Both the position numbers and the translations under genes were made by a program. The notes below the pieces were generated by a model. The model had not been told where the DNA came from, ran no database searches, and saw only the letters and a program-made list of their open reading frames with translations. 64,000 nucleotides of DNA, taken from assembly GCF_013403955.1 (NCBI RefSeq), contig NZ_JABFDG010000001.1, positions 1,528,406 to 1,592,405 of the forward strand, in the 5' to 3' direction. Numbering within the stretch: the first letter of the stretch is position 1; every line of letters begins with the position of its first letter. Origin of the DNA: Winogradskyella vidalii. GTDB taxonomy: Bacteria; Bacteroidota; Bacteroidia; Flavobacteriales; Flavobacteriaceae. Below are positions 55,202 to 63,589 of this stretch, piece by piece.

Positions 55202-56458
55202 ATGGCACGAGCAAAATTAATTTTGGATACCAGAGCTAAGTCAAAAACTGTGAATGATGGGTTGTTTCCAATCGTAGTTAGAGTTTTTCATAAAAGACCT
55301 AGAATGATTCGTCTTCCTTATAAGACTTCTAAAGCTGGATGGGATGCAAATAACATGACTATTAAAAAATCAGTTTCTGTAAATAAGGATTTGGATTGCA
55401 GTGAGATTAATAAAACGTTATATGAAAAACTTCATTCAGCAAAGTCTTTGATCAATGAACTTGGTGATACTCTTAACCAGATAACAGTTGATACGCTAGT
55501 TGAGAATATTAAAAAAATATGGGATGATAAATTAGATTCAAAAGTTAAGAAAGATCTTTCTAATGAAATTACTATTGAGGAATGGGGGAACGTTTTAATA
55601 AATCGAAAACTGAAATCTAACAAGCCAGCAACTGCTAATTGGTACAAAAATGCAATAACAGCTTTTGAAAAATTTAATAATAATTCTCCTGTAAAGTTTC
55701 ATCAGGTTACAGTAACTTTTTTAACTGATTTTGAAATAGAACATTTGTCAAAAGGAAATTCTAAAAATTGTATAAGTTCATACACTAGAGCAATTAGAGC
55801 TATTTATAACACTGCAATTAAAGAAGATGTATTTATACCGTTTAAACATCCTTTTTCCAGTTATAAAATTCCATCTACAACGAGAACAAAAAAAAAGGCT
55901 TTGTCTAAAGAAAAAATAATTGCTATTCGAAATTTGATATATGAAGAAAACAGTAGTCTTTGGCATACAAGAAATTATTTCTTAGCCATGTTTAACTGTA
56001 GAGGTATGAATTTAATTGACCTTGCTAAATTGAAATTATGTGATATAAAAGGAAATAGAATATATTATGGTAGAAGTAAAACAAACGACCCTTTATCAAT
56101 TAGAATCACAACAGAATTTTCTGAAATACTTAAGAAATATACCCATGATAAAAATCCAGATGACTTCATATTCCCAATTGGTTATGATGGTTCGGTTGAA
56201 GCATTTAAAAAATATCGTTCAGATAGAAGATTAGTCAATAAATTATTGAAAATAATTGCGAAGGATGCAAATATTGAAGAAAAAATCACCTCCTATTATA
56301 TTAGACATTCTTGGGCAACAATCGCAAAAAACATGGGCATTTCTACAGAAATTATAAGCGAAGGGCTGGGACATCAATCTATAAGGACAACCGAAATTTA
56401 CTTGAAAATTTTCGACAACACAGTGCTAGATAAAGCTAATGATCTTATAGTTGGATGA
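55202..56458 (+). CDS. Tyrosine recombinase / integrase (copy 2)
   Basis: A 418-residue integrase identical to copy 1 through residue 402; the remaining tail changes to LKIFDNTVLDKANDLIVG. All catalytic residues (Arg of FNCRGM, Lys of GRSKTND, Arg of YYIRHSW, His of GLGHQSIR, Tyr of EIYLK) are kept, so it is probably active. It should belong to a second integrative element in tandem with the first, whose body continues to the right. Downstream sequence is IS debris, so cargo has been rearranged. Confidence 0.93.
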   Translation: MARAKLILDTRAKSKTVNDGLFPIVVRVFHKRPRMIRLPYKTSKAGWDANNMTIKKSVSVNKDLDCSEINKTLYEKLHSAKSLINELGDTLNQITVDTLVENIKKIWDDKLDSKVKKDLSNEITIEEWGNVLINRKLKSNKPATANWYKNAITAFEKFNNNSPVKFHQVTVTFLTDFEIEHLSKGNSKNCISSYTRAIRAIYNTAIKEDVFIPFKHPFSSYKIPSTTRTKKKALSKEKIIAIRNLIYEENSSLWHTRNYFLAMFNCRGMNLIDLAKLKLCDIKGNRIYYGRSKTNDPLSIRITTEFSEILKKYTHDKNPDDFIFPIGYDGSVEAFKKYRSDRRLVNKLLKIIAKDANIEEKITSYYIRHSWATIAKNMGISTEIISEGLGHQSIRTTEIYLKIFDNTVLDKANDLIVG

Positions 56459-56548
56459 TTAAATTGGAAAAAATGTGAAGAGTTTAATAAATAAATATTC
56501 GTAAAGATGATAAAATATTTTGATATATTTTTCAGGTTTAATATTAGG

Positions 56549-57113
56549 TAGCTTATATTCAGGACGAGTCATAATCTATTGTTCTAGTTTTAAACGCTTA
56601 TCAGCTCTAGATTTGTATTTATAATACGCATCACGTTTAAGTCCAAATCAACTTGCTATAGTAGATAAAGAAGCAAATCCCTCAGCTCTATTTCTAGTTT
56701 TAATAAAAGCTAGATATTGAGTTTTTTTTAAGTTGCTGAACATTTTTATATCCTAATTTTTCTGCAGCTACTTCAAGATAAGATTCCTCTATCATTGCAT
56801 CCAAATCCTTTTTAAGCAGTAGCTTTTTAAGTTTTTCATTCTCTTTTTGCAATGCTTTGATTCTAGATATTTCGTCTTTCGTTTCCACTTTTACTCTGGT
56901 GTTCATTAAGTCTTTACGATTATACTTTTTAATCCACTCATTGACTGTAGTAGGTGCAATAGAGTAGAGTTTACAAAGTTCGCTCTTTGTGTGTTTTTCG
57001 GTTGTAAGTTCCGCTAAAATTTTCAGTTTAAATGGTTCTGAATACCGTTTGATTACTTTGTCATTTTTGTACATAATGTTTAAAATTATGTAGCCTTTAT
57101 TCAGGACGGGTCA
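56549..57113 (-). mobile_element. IS3-family insertion sequence remnant
   Basis: The right end (57091-57113) carries the terminal TATTCAGGACGGGTCA seen in the second copy. OrfA (minus strand) is kept, then only a short OrfB start (FGLKRDAYYKYKSRADKRL, about 56575-56650) with stops. At 56549-56571 a second end-like sequence in the same orientation abuts OrfB interior, so most of OrfB has been deleted or overwritten. Confidence 0.8.
56700..57074 (-). CDS. IS3-family transposase OrfA
   Basis: A 124-residue protein with an N-terminal helix-turn-helix (RYSEPFKLKILAELTT, SELCKLYSIAPTTVNEWIKK) and a leucine-zipper-like helix (IKALQKENEKLKKLLLKKD), the usual OrfA plan. The programmed frameshift partner OrfB is truncated, so the element cannot transpose by itself. 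The last residues (LKKNSISSFY) may be altered by decay. Confidence 0.8.
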   Translation of the reverse strand: MYKNDKVIKRYSEPFKLKILAELTTEKHTKSELCKLYSIAPTTVNEWIKKYNRKDLMNTRVKVETKDEISRIKALQKENEKLKKLLLKKDLDAMIEESYLEVAAEKLGYKNVQQLKKNSISSFY

Positions 57114-57119
57114 AAAATT

Positions 57120-57170
57120 ATACACAACGGTTTGGCAATGAGCAGTAGCGTACCGCAGGGCGCTATTGCT
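57120..57170. repeat. Hairpin-bearing intergenic repeat (copy A)
   Basis: Starts with ACACAACGG, contains GCAGTAGCG and CGCTATTGC as an imperfect inverted repeat around TACCGCAGGG-type loop, and ends in GGTGTTGTTGTGGG at the methyltransferase stop. It belongs to the family also seen at 57874 and 63590. Confidence 0.5.
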
Positions 57171-57805
57171 TATAGGTGTTGTTGTGGGTAGTTTTTTTTA
57201 CATATTACCATCCAATGTTTTTCATTTGGATTTTGTTCAGGCTCGTTGATTTCTTTTAGCTCAATAATATTATACATTCGAAATTCTTTTTTTACGGACG
57301 CTTCGTCATAGAAGTATAGATTTAACCCGTGTTTAGAGTGAAAGGTGTTTTTTTCTATTTCTTCTCCCTCACCAAATCGTTTATCGTTTGATGATAATGC
57401 GACAAAAACCATTATTCCATAAGGCGCTAATTGTAAATAGCAAGCTCTAATTAGTTTTGACCTGTCCACTGGGTTCAAAAGATGAATTAGTGAATAACAA
57501 TAAATTGAGTCGTAGCAGGCTGTGTCAAATGGCATGTCAGTAACAGAACCGTGGTGTATCGTCACATCCTTTCCAAAATATTTTTGAGCTCTCTCAATCG
57601 CGGTTTTAGATATTTCAATTCCTGATACATTTAATCCATTATCATAAAACACCTTTGCATTTCTTCCATATCCGAATCCTGGAATTAGGATGCTTTTAAT
57701 TCTATTCTTTTGAAACAACTTAAGGACATTCTTTGCATTGTCAGTCGAATTCCCTCCCCACATCTTATCGTTACTCTTAAAGGCAGATTCCCAAAATTCA
57801 TTCAT
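57170..57805 (-). CDS. Class I SAM-dependent methyltransferase
   Basis: About 211 residues from the ATG at 57805 (a longer frame to 57856 adds 17 residues). The Rossmann SAM loop is ILIPGFGYGRNAKVFYDNG, the acidic ribose ligand is in VSGIEISKTAIERA, and the next motifs are HGSVTDMPFDTACYDSIYC. This fits the small-molecule (tellurite/thiopurine-like) methyltransferase group often carried as single cargo genes. The last codons (YPQQHL) are encoded by the flanking repeat. It has no partner gene; both sides are structured repeats, like a mobile cassette. Confidence 0.82.
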   Translation of the reverse strand: MNEFWESAFKSNDKMWGGNSTDNAKNVLKLFQKNRIKSILIPGFGYGRNAKVFYDNGLNVSGIEISKTAIERAQKYFGKDVTIHHGSVTDMPFDTACYDSIYCYSLIHLLNPVDRSKLIRACYLQLAPYGIMVFVALSSNDKRFGEGEEIEKNTFHSKHGLNLYFYDEASVKKEFRMYNIIELKEINEPEQNPNEKHWMVICKKNYPQQHL

Positions 57806-57864
57806 TATCCTATTATTTTTAATGAAGTATTGACTGATTAAGGTCATTTTATTCAATTACCCAC

Positions 57865-57995
57865 AACATTGTTGTGTATAGTTAGTTGCGTGGTTAAGCA
57901 ACTAAGTTAGCAAACTTTTACGAACCCGTGAATATTCCTCAGGAATATTCGCAAGTAGGGAAGAATACAGCAATTAATTATACATGGTGTTAGCT
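57865..57995. repeat. Hairpin-bearing intergenic repeat (copy B)
   Basis: Contains CCCACAACATTGTTGTGTA, TTGCGTGGTTAAGCAACTAA, a perfect hairpin GAATATTCC-TCA-GGAATATTC followed by GCAAGTAGG, then AATTATACATGGTGTTAGC. The order of blocks matches copy C at 63590 while the hairpin sequence differs. Confidence 0.65.
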
Positions 57996-58055
57996 TTTAG
58001 TGCTTTTTGTCCTTTAATAATTAATTCTTTTATTCAATTCTGAAATTTACGTTTT

Positions 58056-58310
58056 CTAACTTTGAGTAAATTCAGACTTTTTTAATTTCTTAAATATGCT
58101 CAGAATTTTCCATTTCAATGACATTTTCTTTTTATAATTAAAATATATTATTCCAAAATGATAAATAGATGCAATAAAAATTAAAACAATAAATATTCCA
58201 TCGATTGAAAGCTTGTATTCTCTACTAAAATCTAAAAATCGATGGTTTGGTTCTAAATATTGTTTGCCAAAGATTAGTAATAAAAAGAAAATTCCTAAAA
58301 TATTTGTATT
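58056..58310 (-). pseudogene. Small two-helix membrane protein without a usable start
   Basis: The minus strand is open for 85 codons: ILGIFFLLLIFGKQYLEP, then LSIDGIFIVLIFIASIYHFG and IIYFNYKKKMSLKWKILS, two membrane segments with a basic tail. The codon after the only upstream ATG (58314-58316) is a stop, so the gene seems to have lost its start. Family unknown. The rest of 58311-58452 is empty. Confidence 0.45.
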
Positions 58311-58452
58311 CTACATTTGGGTAAGAAATTTCGAGGCTATTTATCACTACTAAAAAGTTAAAACGCCTTTTGATATTGTAGTAAGTGTAAATTTGTATAT
58401 TGGTTTAAATTCAACTTAATATATTCACTAAACTAATATCTCAAAACGTATA

Positions 58453-59064
58453 ATGGAAGAAAAAATATACTTTTCAGATAGTTATGGAAAACCTATCTCT
58501 GAACAAGATTCAATGAATAAATTTCACAAGGCATACGAAGAGAATGGTGTAATTAGAAAAATTGAAGCTTATGAAGTCAATGTTTTAATGGATATTGAAT
58601 ATTTTCTAGATGATAATGAAAATACAGATACTGTTTTAGCCAAGTTAACAGAACATGTTAAAAGGTTTGTAACCCTCGGCAGAAGAAAGGAATATGGAAA
58701 ATATACTATTGTGAAAAGTTCACAATTTAGTAAAGGTAAAGTGTTATTTAAGGCATGTGAATTGGTAGATGAAAATAATAATGTTATTTGCATACAGGTT
58801 TTGGATTGGAAAACCGAAGAACCTATCCTAGAAAGTACAGAAAAGTATATAATTGATGATAAAGGTTACGATATTGCTTTTTTTAATTATAATGATGAAG
58901 GGAAGTTTAAAAGTTTAACTGGATCTATTGTGTCTGAACTAAGTGTTTTTATAAGAGAACCCCTTTACGAAATAGAGGAAGTTAATAAATATCTTCCTAA
59001 TCTGTTTCAAGAATATCCATATTATCGAAATGCTACATTTCTTCCTGAAATATTAACATTATAA
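58453..59064 (+). CDS. Hypothetical protein
   Basis: A 203-residue soluble protein that I do not recognise. It is acidic, with no signal peptide or membrane helix, and looks mixed alpha/beta (MDIEYFLDDNENTDTVLAKL, then GKYTIVKSSQFSKGKVLFKA and DDKGYDIAFFNYNDEGKFKS). Repeated short phrases such as DENNNVICIQVLDW recall self-describing repeat proteins of toxin-immunity clusters, but this is only a resemblance. It is flanked by intergenic repeats and IS debris, so it is probably a cassette gene. Confidence 0.55.
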   Translation: MEEKIYFSDSYGKPISEQDSMNKFHKAYEENGVIRKIEAYEVNVLMDIEYFLDDNENTDTVLAKLTEHVKRFVTLGRRKEYGKYTIVKSSQFSKGKVLFKACELVDENNNVICIQVLDWKTEEPILESTEKYIIDDKGYDIAFFNYNDEGKFKSLTGSIVSELSVFIREPLYEIEEVNKYLPNLFQEYPYYRNATFLPEILTL

Positions 59065-59386
59065 CAAAACTAACTAACCCTTTTTTGAATCATTTTTTAA
59101 CTCAACTATTTTAAAATAATACTTATCACAAATCAGAATCATAACATATATTGATTTTTTTATGTCTAAAATACAGTATAACTTAGGAATCAACAGATGT
59201 AAAAAAATAGCATTGCATTCTGTTTCGCTTTATCCTTTTAAAATTAAATATTTCGTTTTAATACTCAGAATTTAATTCCGTAAATATTTTTGCATTAAAG
59301 CTAACGGTCTTGTGTACGAGTAGTAGCGGATTTTTACTCACTAACCTTAGGACTTATCCAAGGAAAAGTTCTAAAAATATTAAAAT
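59065..59386. other. Intergenic stretch before tRNA-Leu
   Basis: No gene is visible. Near 59298 the sequence GCTAACGGTCTTGTGTACGA followed by GTAGTAGCGGATTTTTACTC resembles a degenerate end of the hairpin-bearing repeat family. Confidence 0.4.
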
Positions 59387-59468
59387 GCAGGTGTGGTGGA
59401 ATTGGTAGACACGCCAGACTTAGGATCTGGTGCCGCGAGGTGTGGGAGTTCGAGTCTCCCCACCTGTA
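59387..59468 (+). tRNA. tRNA-Leu(UAG)
   Basis: An 82-nt cloverleaf. Acceptor GCAGGTG pairs with CACCTGT, with one G-U pair. The D arm is GTGGAATTGGTAGACAC, the anticodon stem CCAGA/TCTGG closes the loop CTTAGGA (anticodon TAG), there is a long class II variable arm (TGCCGCGAGGTG), and the T arm is GGGAG-TTCGAGT-CTCCC. CCA is not encoded. A terminator and an 11-bp tandem repeat follow. Confidence 0.97.
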
Positions 59469-59470
59469 CA

Positions 59471-59500
59471 AAATCCGAAGGGAAATCTTCGGATTTTTTT
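59471..59500 (+). terminator. Terminator of tRNA-Leu
   Basis: AAATCCGAAG pairs with CTTCGGATTT across a 6-nt loop and runs into eight Ts. Confidence 0.92.
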
Positions 59501-59527
59501 TGTTTAAAATTGTTTCAATACAAGGTC

Positions 59528-59549
59528 AGGTACAACATAGGTACAACAT
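59528..59549 (+). repeat. Two tandem 11-bp repeats downstream of tRNA-Leu
   Basis: AGGTACAACAT occurs twice head to tail, 60 bp after the tRNA. The period and copy number equal those of the pairs in front of the two integrases, so this may be a leftover of another tRNA-targeting element. No integrase is present; 59550-59808 is otherwise empty. Confidence 0.55.
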
Positions 59550-59808
59550 TTTGGGTTTTTCAGGATTGAATTGTCTTTGTTGCTGTATTATTTCATTTGA
59601 TATTTAATTATATTTTCTCTAAATTATAGGTTGTATTATCATAATATACACGCAATTTAAACTCTTAAATACTTCGGGTAAAAGAATGTTATTTAGGATG
59701 GGTCAGTTTTACAATCTGGTTAATATATTTAGCTACATTACTTTTATAAAGCAATGAAAATATTTTATTGGTTATTGAGATTATTAGTGAAAAAGATAAA
59801 TACACTAA

Positions 59809-60642
59809 TTAGAAATTGAAATTAGCTGGATCTGGCCCCATTCGAAAATTACGGTTAAGTGAATCCAATAAAAACATATCTTCTACAGAGATTTCAAAAT
59901 CGAATAATAATGAATTTTCAATGATATGTATCTTGCTTTTACTTTTTGGTATAATAATGACGTCCTTTTGGAGATTCCATCTTAATAATATTTGAGCTAT
60001 GGTGCGATGATATTTATCTGCCAATTTTTGAAATATTTCTATTTTAAATGCTTCTCCGTGCATTAGCGGAAACCAAGATTGATATTGTATCTCTTCCTTC
60101 TTACAGAACCTCTGCAAAGATTCTTGTGTTAAAAATGGATGAAATTCAACCTGATTGACCATAGGCTTAATATGAGAAAATGCCATAAGGTCTTCAAGCT
60201 GAAACTGTAAAAAATTGGAGACCCCTATTGCTTTTATTTTACCTTGTTCATAAAGTGTTTCCATAGCTCTCCATGTATCTTTGAATTTACCTTTTACTGG
60301 CCAATGTTGAAGATATAGATCGACATATTCCATATCCAACTTTTTAAGCGAGTTATTAAAGGCTTTAATAGTACTATCGTAGCCTTGATCACTATTCCAA
60401 ACTTTGGTTGAAATAAATATTTCTTGCCTAGAAATTTTATGCTCCTTTATAGCCTTTCCTACACCTTCTTCATTAAAATATGCGGCGGCAGTATCTATGT
60501 ACTTATATCCTGTGTCCAATGCATATTTAACAGCATTATAGACTTCCTTACCATTTTTTGTTTTATAAACTCCGAGACCTAAATAAGGCATTTTTATATC
60601 GTTACTAAGTGTAACGGAACCATTGATATCTGTTATTTTCAT
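59809..60642 (-). CDS. Aldo/keto reductase
   Basis: A 277-residue NADPH-dependent carbonyl reductase of the AKR5-like group. The catalytic tetrad is visible: Asp in DTGYKYIDTAAAYFNEEG with Tyr in AAYFNE, Lys in IFISTKVWNSD, and His in VDLYLQHWPVKG. The C-terminal IIIPKSKSKIH binds the cofactor phosphate. Usual substrates are aldehydes such as methylglyoxal or 2,5-diketogluconate; the actual one is unknown. It follows the NmrA gene by 91 bp on the same strand and is probably coregulated by the divergent HxlR factor. Confidence 0.92.
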   Translation of the reverse strand: MKITDINGSVTLSNDIKMPYLGLGVYKTKNGKEVYNAVKYALDTGYKYIDTAAAYFNEEGVGKAIKEHKISRQEIFISTKVWNSDQGYDSTIKAFNNSLKKLDMEYVDLYLQHWPVKGKFKDTWRAMETLYEQGKIKAIGVSNFLQFQLEDLMAFSHIKPMVNQVEFHPFLTQESLQRFCKKEEIQYQSWFPLMHGEAFKIEIFQKLADKYHRTIAQILLRWNLQKDVIIIPKSKSKIHIIENSLLFDFEISVEDMFLLDSLNRNFRMGPDPANFNF

Positions 60643-60669
60643 AAAATTTTTGTTTTGAATTAAACAAGA

Positions 60670-60699
60670 AGATTAGAGATAATTTGATATCTCTAATCT
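60670..60699. terminator. Hairpin between the NmrA and aldo/keto reductase genes
   Basis: An 11-bp stem (60670-60680 with 60689-60699) lies downstream of the NmrA stop codon. The T run is on the plus side only, so termination on the minus strand would be partial. Confidence 0.45.
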
Positions 60700-60733
60700 T
60701 TTTAAATTTCTAATTCTAATTTGTGTAATACTT

Positions 60734-61672
60734 TTAAATATTAAGATTTTTCACTGCCCACTGTTCAGCGTTTTCCATTTCAAATCCTTCTTTAACGTTG
60801 AAAGTCTTAGCTTTGTCCCAAGAGACACCTATACCTTGACCAAAAACGGCGCGATACCTTTTAATATTATTATCTGGGTCTTTTTCTATTTCATTTTTAA
60901 GAAAATCTAGATCCCACTTCACTCGCTTCATGTCTGTTTTTAAGACTTTTTTAACAATATTTGCTAATTTATGATAAGAAACCGTGTCACCTGCCACATA
61001 AACAACGTCGTTTACTATTCGAGGTTCAAATAATAAAACCTCGGCAGTAAGGCGTCCTATATCTTCTGCTGAAGTAACCGTCACTTCTGTATCCCAGTCT
61101 CCAAGTGCATGTATGGTTTTATTTTTTAAATCTACAACACCAAAAGAAGGTTCGAATAAGAAACTCGTTATCATACCTACGGATACAATTACCCATTCCG
61201 TATTTTGCTGAGATCTTAGAAGAGTACGAACATCGCTTTGCTCGTCAAATACCGGTTGCGGACTCCCTTTACCTACTAGATCATAGTCAACACCAAATTG
61301 CCAAGGAAAATACCTTTTTACATTGGCCTGAAGTATTGCTTTAGTAATTTTTATTTGAATACCTGGCCCTGCCGAAAACCCTAAACAACTAACAACCGTA
61401 TGATAATTATTAAATTTAGTGGCGATTTCATCTATAGTTTCACTTACTACATTTCCTTCTATAATTTTTATATTTCGTTTTTCAAGTGTTTTTATAATAT
61501 TCTTTTCAAAGGCATTTGTAGAATGTATTACTTCTGGTAATAAAAGTACCGAAATTGAGTATCCTGGGTTTTCTTTAATTTTATCAGATAAAAATTTGGT
61601 GACGTTCATTCCTAATTCTCCTGCTCCTAATATTAAAATATCAGTTGTTTGTTTTTTGGCTGTTTTTTTCAT
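60734..61672 (-). CDS. NmrA-like / isoflavone-reductase-type oxidoreductase
   Basis: A 312-residue atypical SDR. The NAD(P) loop is DILILGAGELGMNVTKFL, shorter in glycines than the usual GxxGxxG. Other landmarks are TVVSCLGFSAGPGIQIKI, VKRYFPWQFGVDYD and VTSAEDIGRLTAEVL. Such proteins reduce phenolic or aromatic compounds, or sense NADP. It is divergent from hxlR over 105 bp and precedes an aldo/keto reductase, a layout typical of electrophile-response units. Confidence 0.85.
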   Translation of the reverse strand: MKKTAKKQTTDILILGAGELGMNVTKFLSDKIKENPGYSISVLLLPEVIHSTNAFEKNIIKTLEKRNIKIIEGNVVSETIDEIATKFNNYHTVVSCLGFSAGPGIQIKITKAILQANVKRYFPWQFGVDYDLVGKGSPQPVFDEQSDVRTLLRSQQNTEWVIVSVGMITSFLFEPSFGVVDLKNKTIHALGDWDTEVTVTSAEDIGRLTAEVLLFEPRIVNDVVYVAGDTVSYHKLANIVKKVLKTDMKRVKWDLDFLKNEIEKDPDNNIKRYRAVFGQGIGVSWDKAKTFNVKEGFEMENAEQWAVKNLNI

Positions 61673-61777
61673 TTCTTTAGTTTTTATTTATACTATACTT
61701 TGTATACTTGCAAATCTATATATAGTTTAAATATGGTGCAATAACTATAACTTTTGATAGTGTTTAAACCCCTTGAT

Positions 61778-62161
61778 ATGATTGATAAAAAAGATGAAAA
61801 ATTTAAATTTAAATTGAATGGAAAAGGATTTCATTGCGAGACCGATGTTGCAATTAGTTTGATTGGTGGTAAATGGAAAACTGTTTTGCTGTGGTATTTA
61901 AAAGAAGAAAAAAAGCGTTTTGGCGAACTCCGTAAACATTGCCCACATATTACCGAACGCATGCTATCTATCACTTTAAAACAGCTTGAAAATGATGGAT
62001 TGATCTCAAGAAAAGTTTATACAAAAAAACCACCTTTGAAAGTTGAATATTCTTTAACCGATTTCGGCAAATCGCTTATTCCAGTTTTGGACACAATAGC
62101 CGCTTGGGGGAAAGATGTGGCAGAAAAAAAAGGAGAAAGTTTCATCGGTAAAGTCACATAA
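61778..62161 (+). CDS. HxlR family transcriptional regulator
   Basis: A 127-residue winged-helix protein, started at the ATG at 61778 rather than an upstream TTG. Family signs are FHCETDVAISLIGGKWKTVLLW, KKRFGELRKHCPHITERML and LKQLENDGLISRKVY, then VEYSLTDFGKSLIPVL. HxlR/YodB regulators often sense quinones or aldehydes through a cysteine near the N-terminus; here Cys is in FHCET. It is divergent from the NmrA and aldo/keto reductase genes and probably represses them. Confidence 0.9.
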   Translation: MIDKKDEKFKFKLNGKGFHCETDVAISLIGGKWKTVLLWYLKEEKKRFGELRKHCPHITERMLSITLKQLENDGLISRKVYTKKPPLKVEYSLTDFGKSLIPVLDTIAAWGKDVAEKKGESFIGKVT

Positions 62162-62323
62162 TTTTTATTTATTCTTGTCAAAAAAAATATAAATTATTGA
62201 AGTTGGTCCTATACCAATAATTAAGTTTAGGCTATCAAATGTATTATACTGAAATAGGTTGATTCTTTTTGGTTCATATTTAAAGTGTCTTGTCCTGAAA
62301 TACGGCTACAGGTTAAAATTGAA

Positions 62324-63170
62324 TTATGCTGATAATTTATATACTATATTAGGTGTTTTATAATCTAAAGATAAGTGTAATCTTATTTCGTTGTGTAAAT
62401 TAATTGCACTTTTTGAAGCTCTCTTTTGCGTGTGCTAAGTTTTCAAAGGTTTGGTCTAGATAAAATTCGTCTTTTAGTATTCCGTTTACACGTTCAGCTA
62501 TAGCATTTACGTAACAATGATTTTCTTCTGTCATACTAATATCTATCTTTTTTCTTTTCAATATCTGTGTATATACATTGCTACAATACTGTATTCCTCT
62601 ATCAGAGTGGTGTATGAGTCCTTTAATGTTTTTAGCTTAATAAATGGCCCTATTAAGCGCTCTCACGCATCCTTTTAGTTCCAGGCTATCACTTAGGTCA
62701 TATCCAACTATTATTCTGTAATACATATCAGTTATCAAAGCCAAGTAACAAAACCCTTTTATAGTTCTTATGTATGTAATATCAGATACCCAAACTTGAT
62801 TAGGTCGCGTTATTTCAAGGTATTTCATAATGTTGTTATACTTATAAAGCGATGATATGAGTTAGTAGTTCTTGCATTGGTTTTCTTTCTAAGAGTTAGC
62901 ATATTTTGTTTTCTAAGGATCTTAAATAGCGTATCTCTACCAACTTTAACGTTTGCTTTTGTAAACTCATCATTTAATGATTTTTGGGTTTGCTCACACC
63001 TTCTCTAGGAAGAGATTTACGTTTTTTACTGACTATATTTATAATCTGTTGTTCTAGTTTTAAACGCTTATCAGCTCTAGATTTGTATTTATAATACGCA
63101 TCACGTTTAAGTCCAAAACAATGAGCTATAGTGGTTAATGACGTAAATCCCTTAGATTTCTTTTTAGCTT
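62324..63170 (-). pseudogene. IS3-family transposase OrfB, frameshifted
   Basis: Order on the minus strand: GLKRDAYYKYKSRADKRLKL, KSLPREGV (frame lost), VGRDTLFKILRKQNM, HRF then a missing base, MKYLEITRPNQVWVSDITYI with the first catalytic Asp, a stop after RALNRAIY, HHSDRGIQYCSNVY with the second Asp, and NAIAERVNGILKDEF with the Glu. The DDE triad survives but at least two frameshifts and one stop inactivate it. Confidence 0.85.
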
Positions 63171-63315
63171 TTTAAGGTTTTAAACTTAGCTTTTTTTAGC
63201 TCGTTAACTGATTTGTGTACCCAAGATCTTCAGCAGCTACCTCAAGGTGTGAATCCAATACCATAGCATCAAGGTTCTTTTTAAGTAGTAGCTTTTTTAG
63301 CTGTTCAATCTCTTT

Positions 63316-63543
63316 TTAAAGTGCTTTAATTCTAGATATTTCGTCTTTAATTTCCACTTTTACTCTGGTGTTCATTAAGTCTTGACGATTGTACATTTTA
63401 ATCCATTCATTAACCGTTGTAGGCGCAATAGAGTAGAGTTTACAAAGTTCGCTCTTTGTGTGTTTACCGGTTGTAAGTTCGGCTAAAATTTTTAATTTAA
63501 AAGGTTCGCTGTAACGTCTAATTACTTTGTCATTTTTAAACAT
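63316..63543 (-). pseudogene. IS3-family transposase OrfA, truncated by a stop
   Basis: Starts like the other copy (FKNDKVIRRYSEPFKLKIL, then SELCKLYSIAPTTVNEWI) but meets a stop after DEISRIKAL. The frame continues with KEIEQLKKLLLKK and a further stop, so OrfA is also dead. Confidence 0.8.
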
Positions 63544-63589
63544 AATGTTTAAAATTATGTAGACTTTATTCAGGACGGATCAGTATTGC

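Larger units (their letters stand above)
54985..56408 (+). repeat. Direct repeat copy 2 (tRNA fragment plus integrase)
   Basis: Counterpart of 29601-31024. Starts in the same tRNA terminator half-stem and ends at the same integrase codon, after which the two copies diverge. Confidence 0.93.
62286..63582 (-). mobile_element. IS3-family insertion sequence (IS150-like), decayed but full length
   Basis: About 1.3 kb with imperfect terminal inverted repeats: TGTCTTGTCCTGAAATACGG at the left and, read inward on the minus strand, TGATCCGTCCTGAATAAAG at the right. OrfA and OrfB are on the minus strand and both are broken. It is the same element type and orientation as the remnant at 56549-57113. No clear target duplication is visible. 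Confidence 0.85.

Noticed and set aside
57865..57995. Canonical integron attC site
   Set aside because: The ends (GTTAGC, CACAACG) do not fit GTTRRRY/RYYYAAC and no integron integrase is in the window; kept as an uncharacterised repeat family.
57114..62285. Composite transposon bounded by the two IS3 copies
   Set aside because: Both copies are decayed, one is truncated, and the segment contains tRNA-Leu with its own terminator, which argues for chromosomal DNA; no target duplications were seen.
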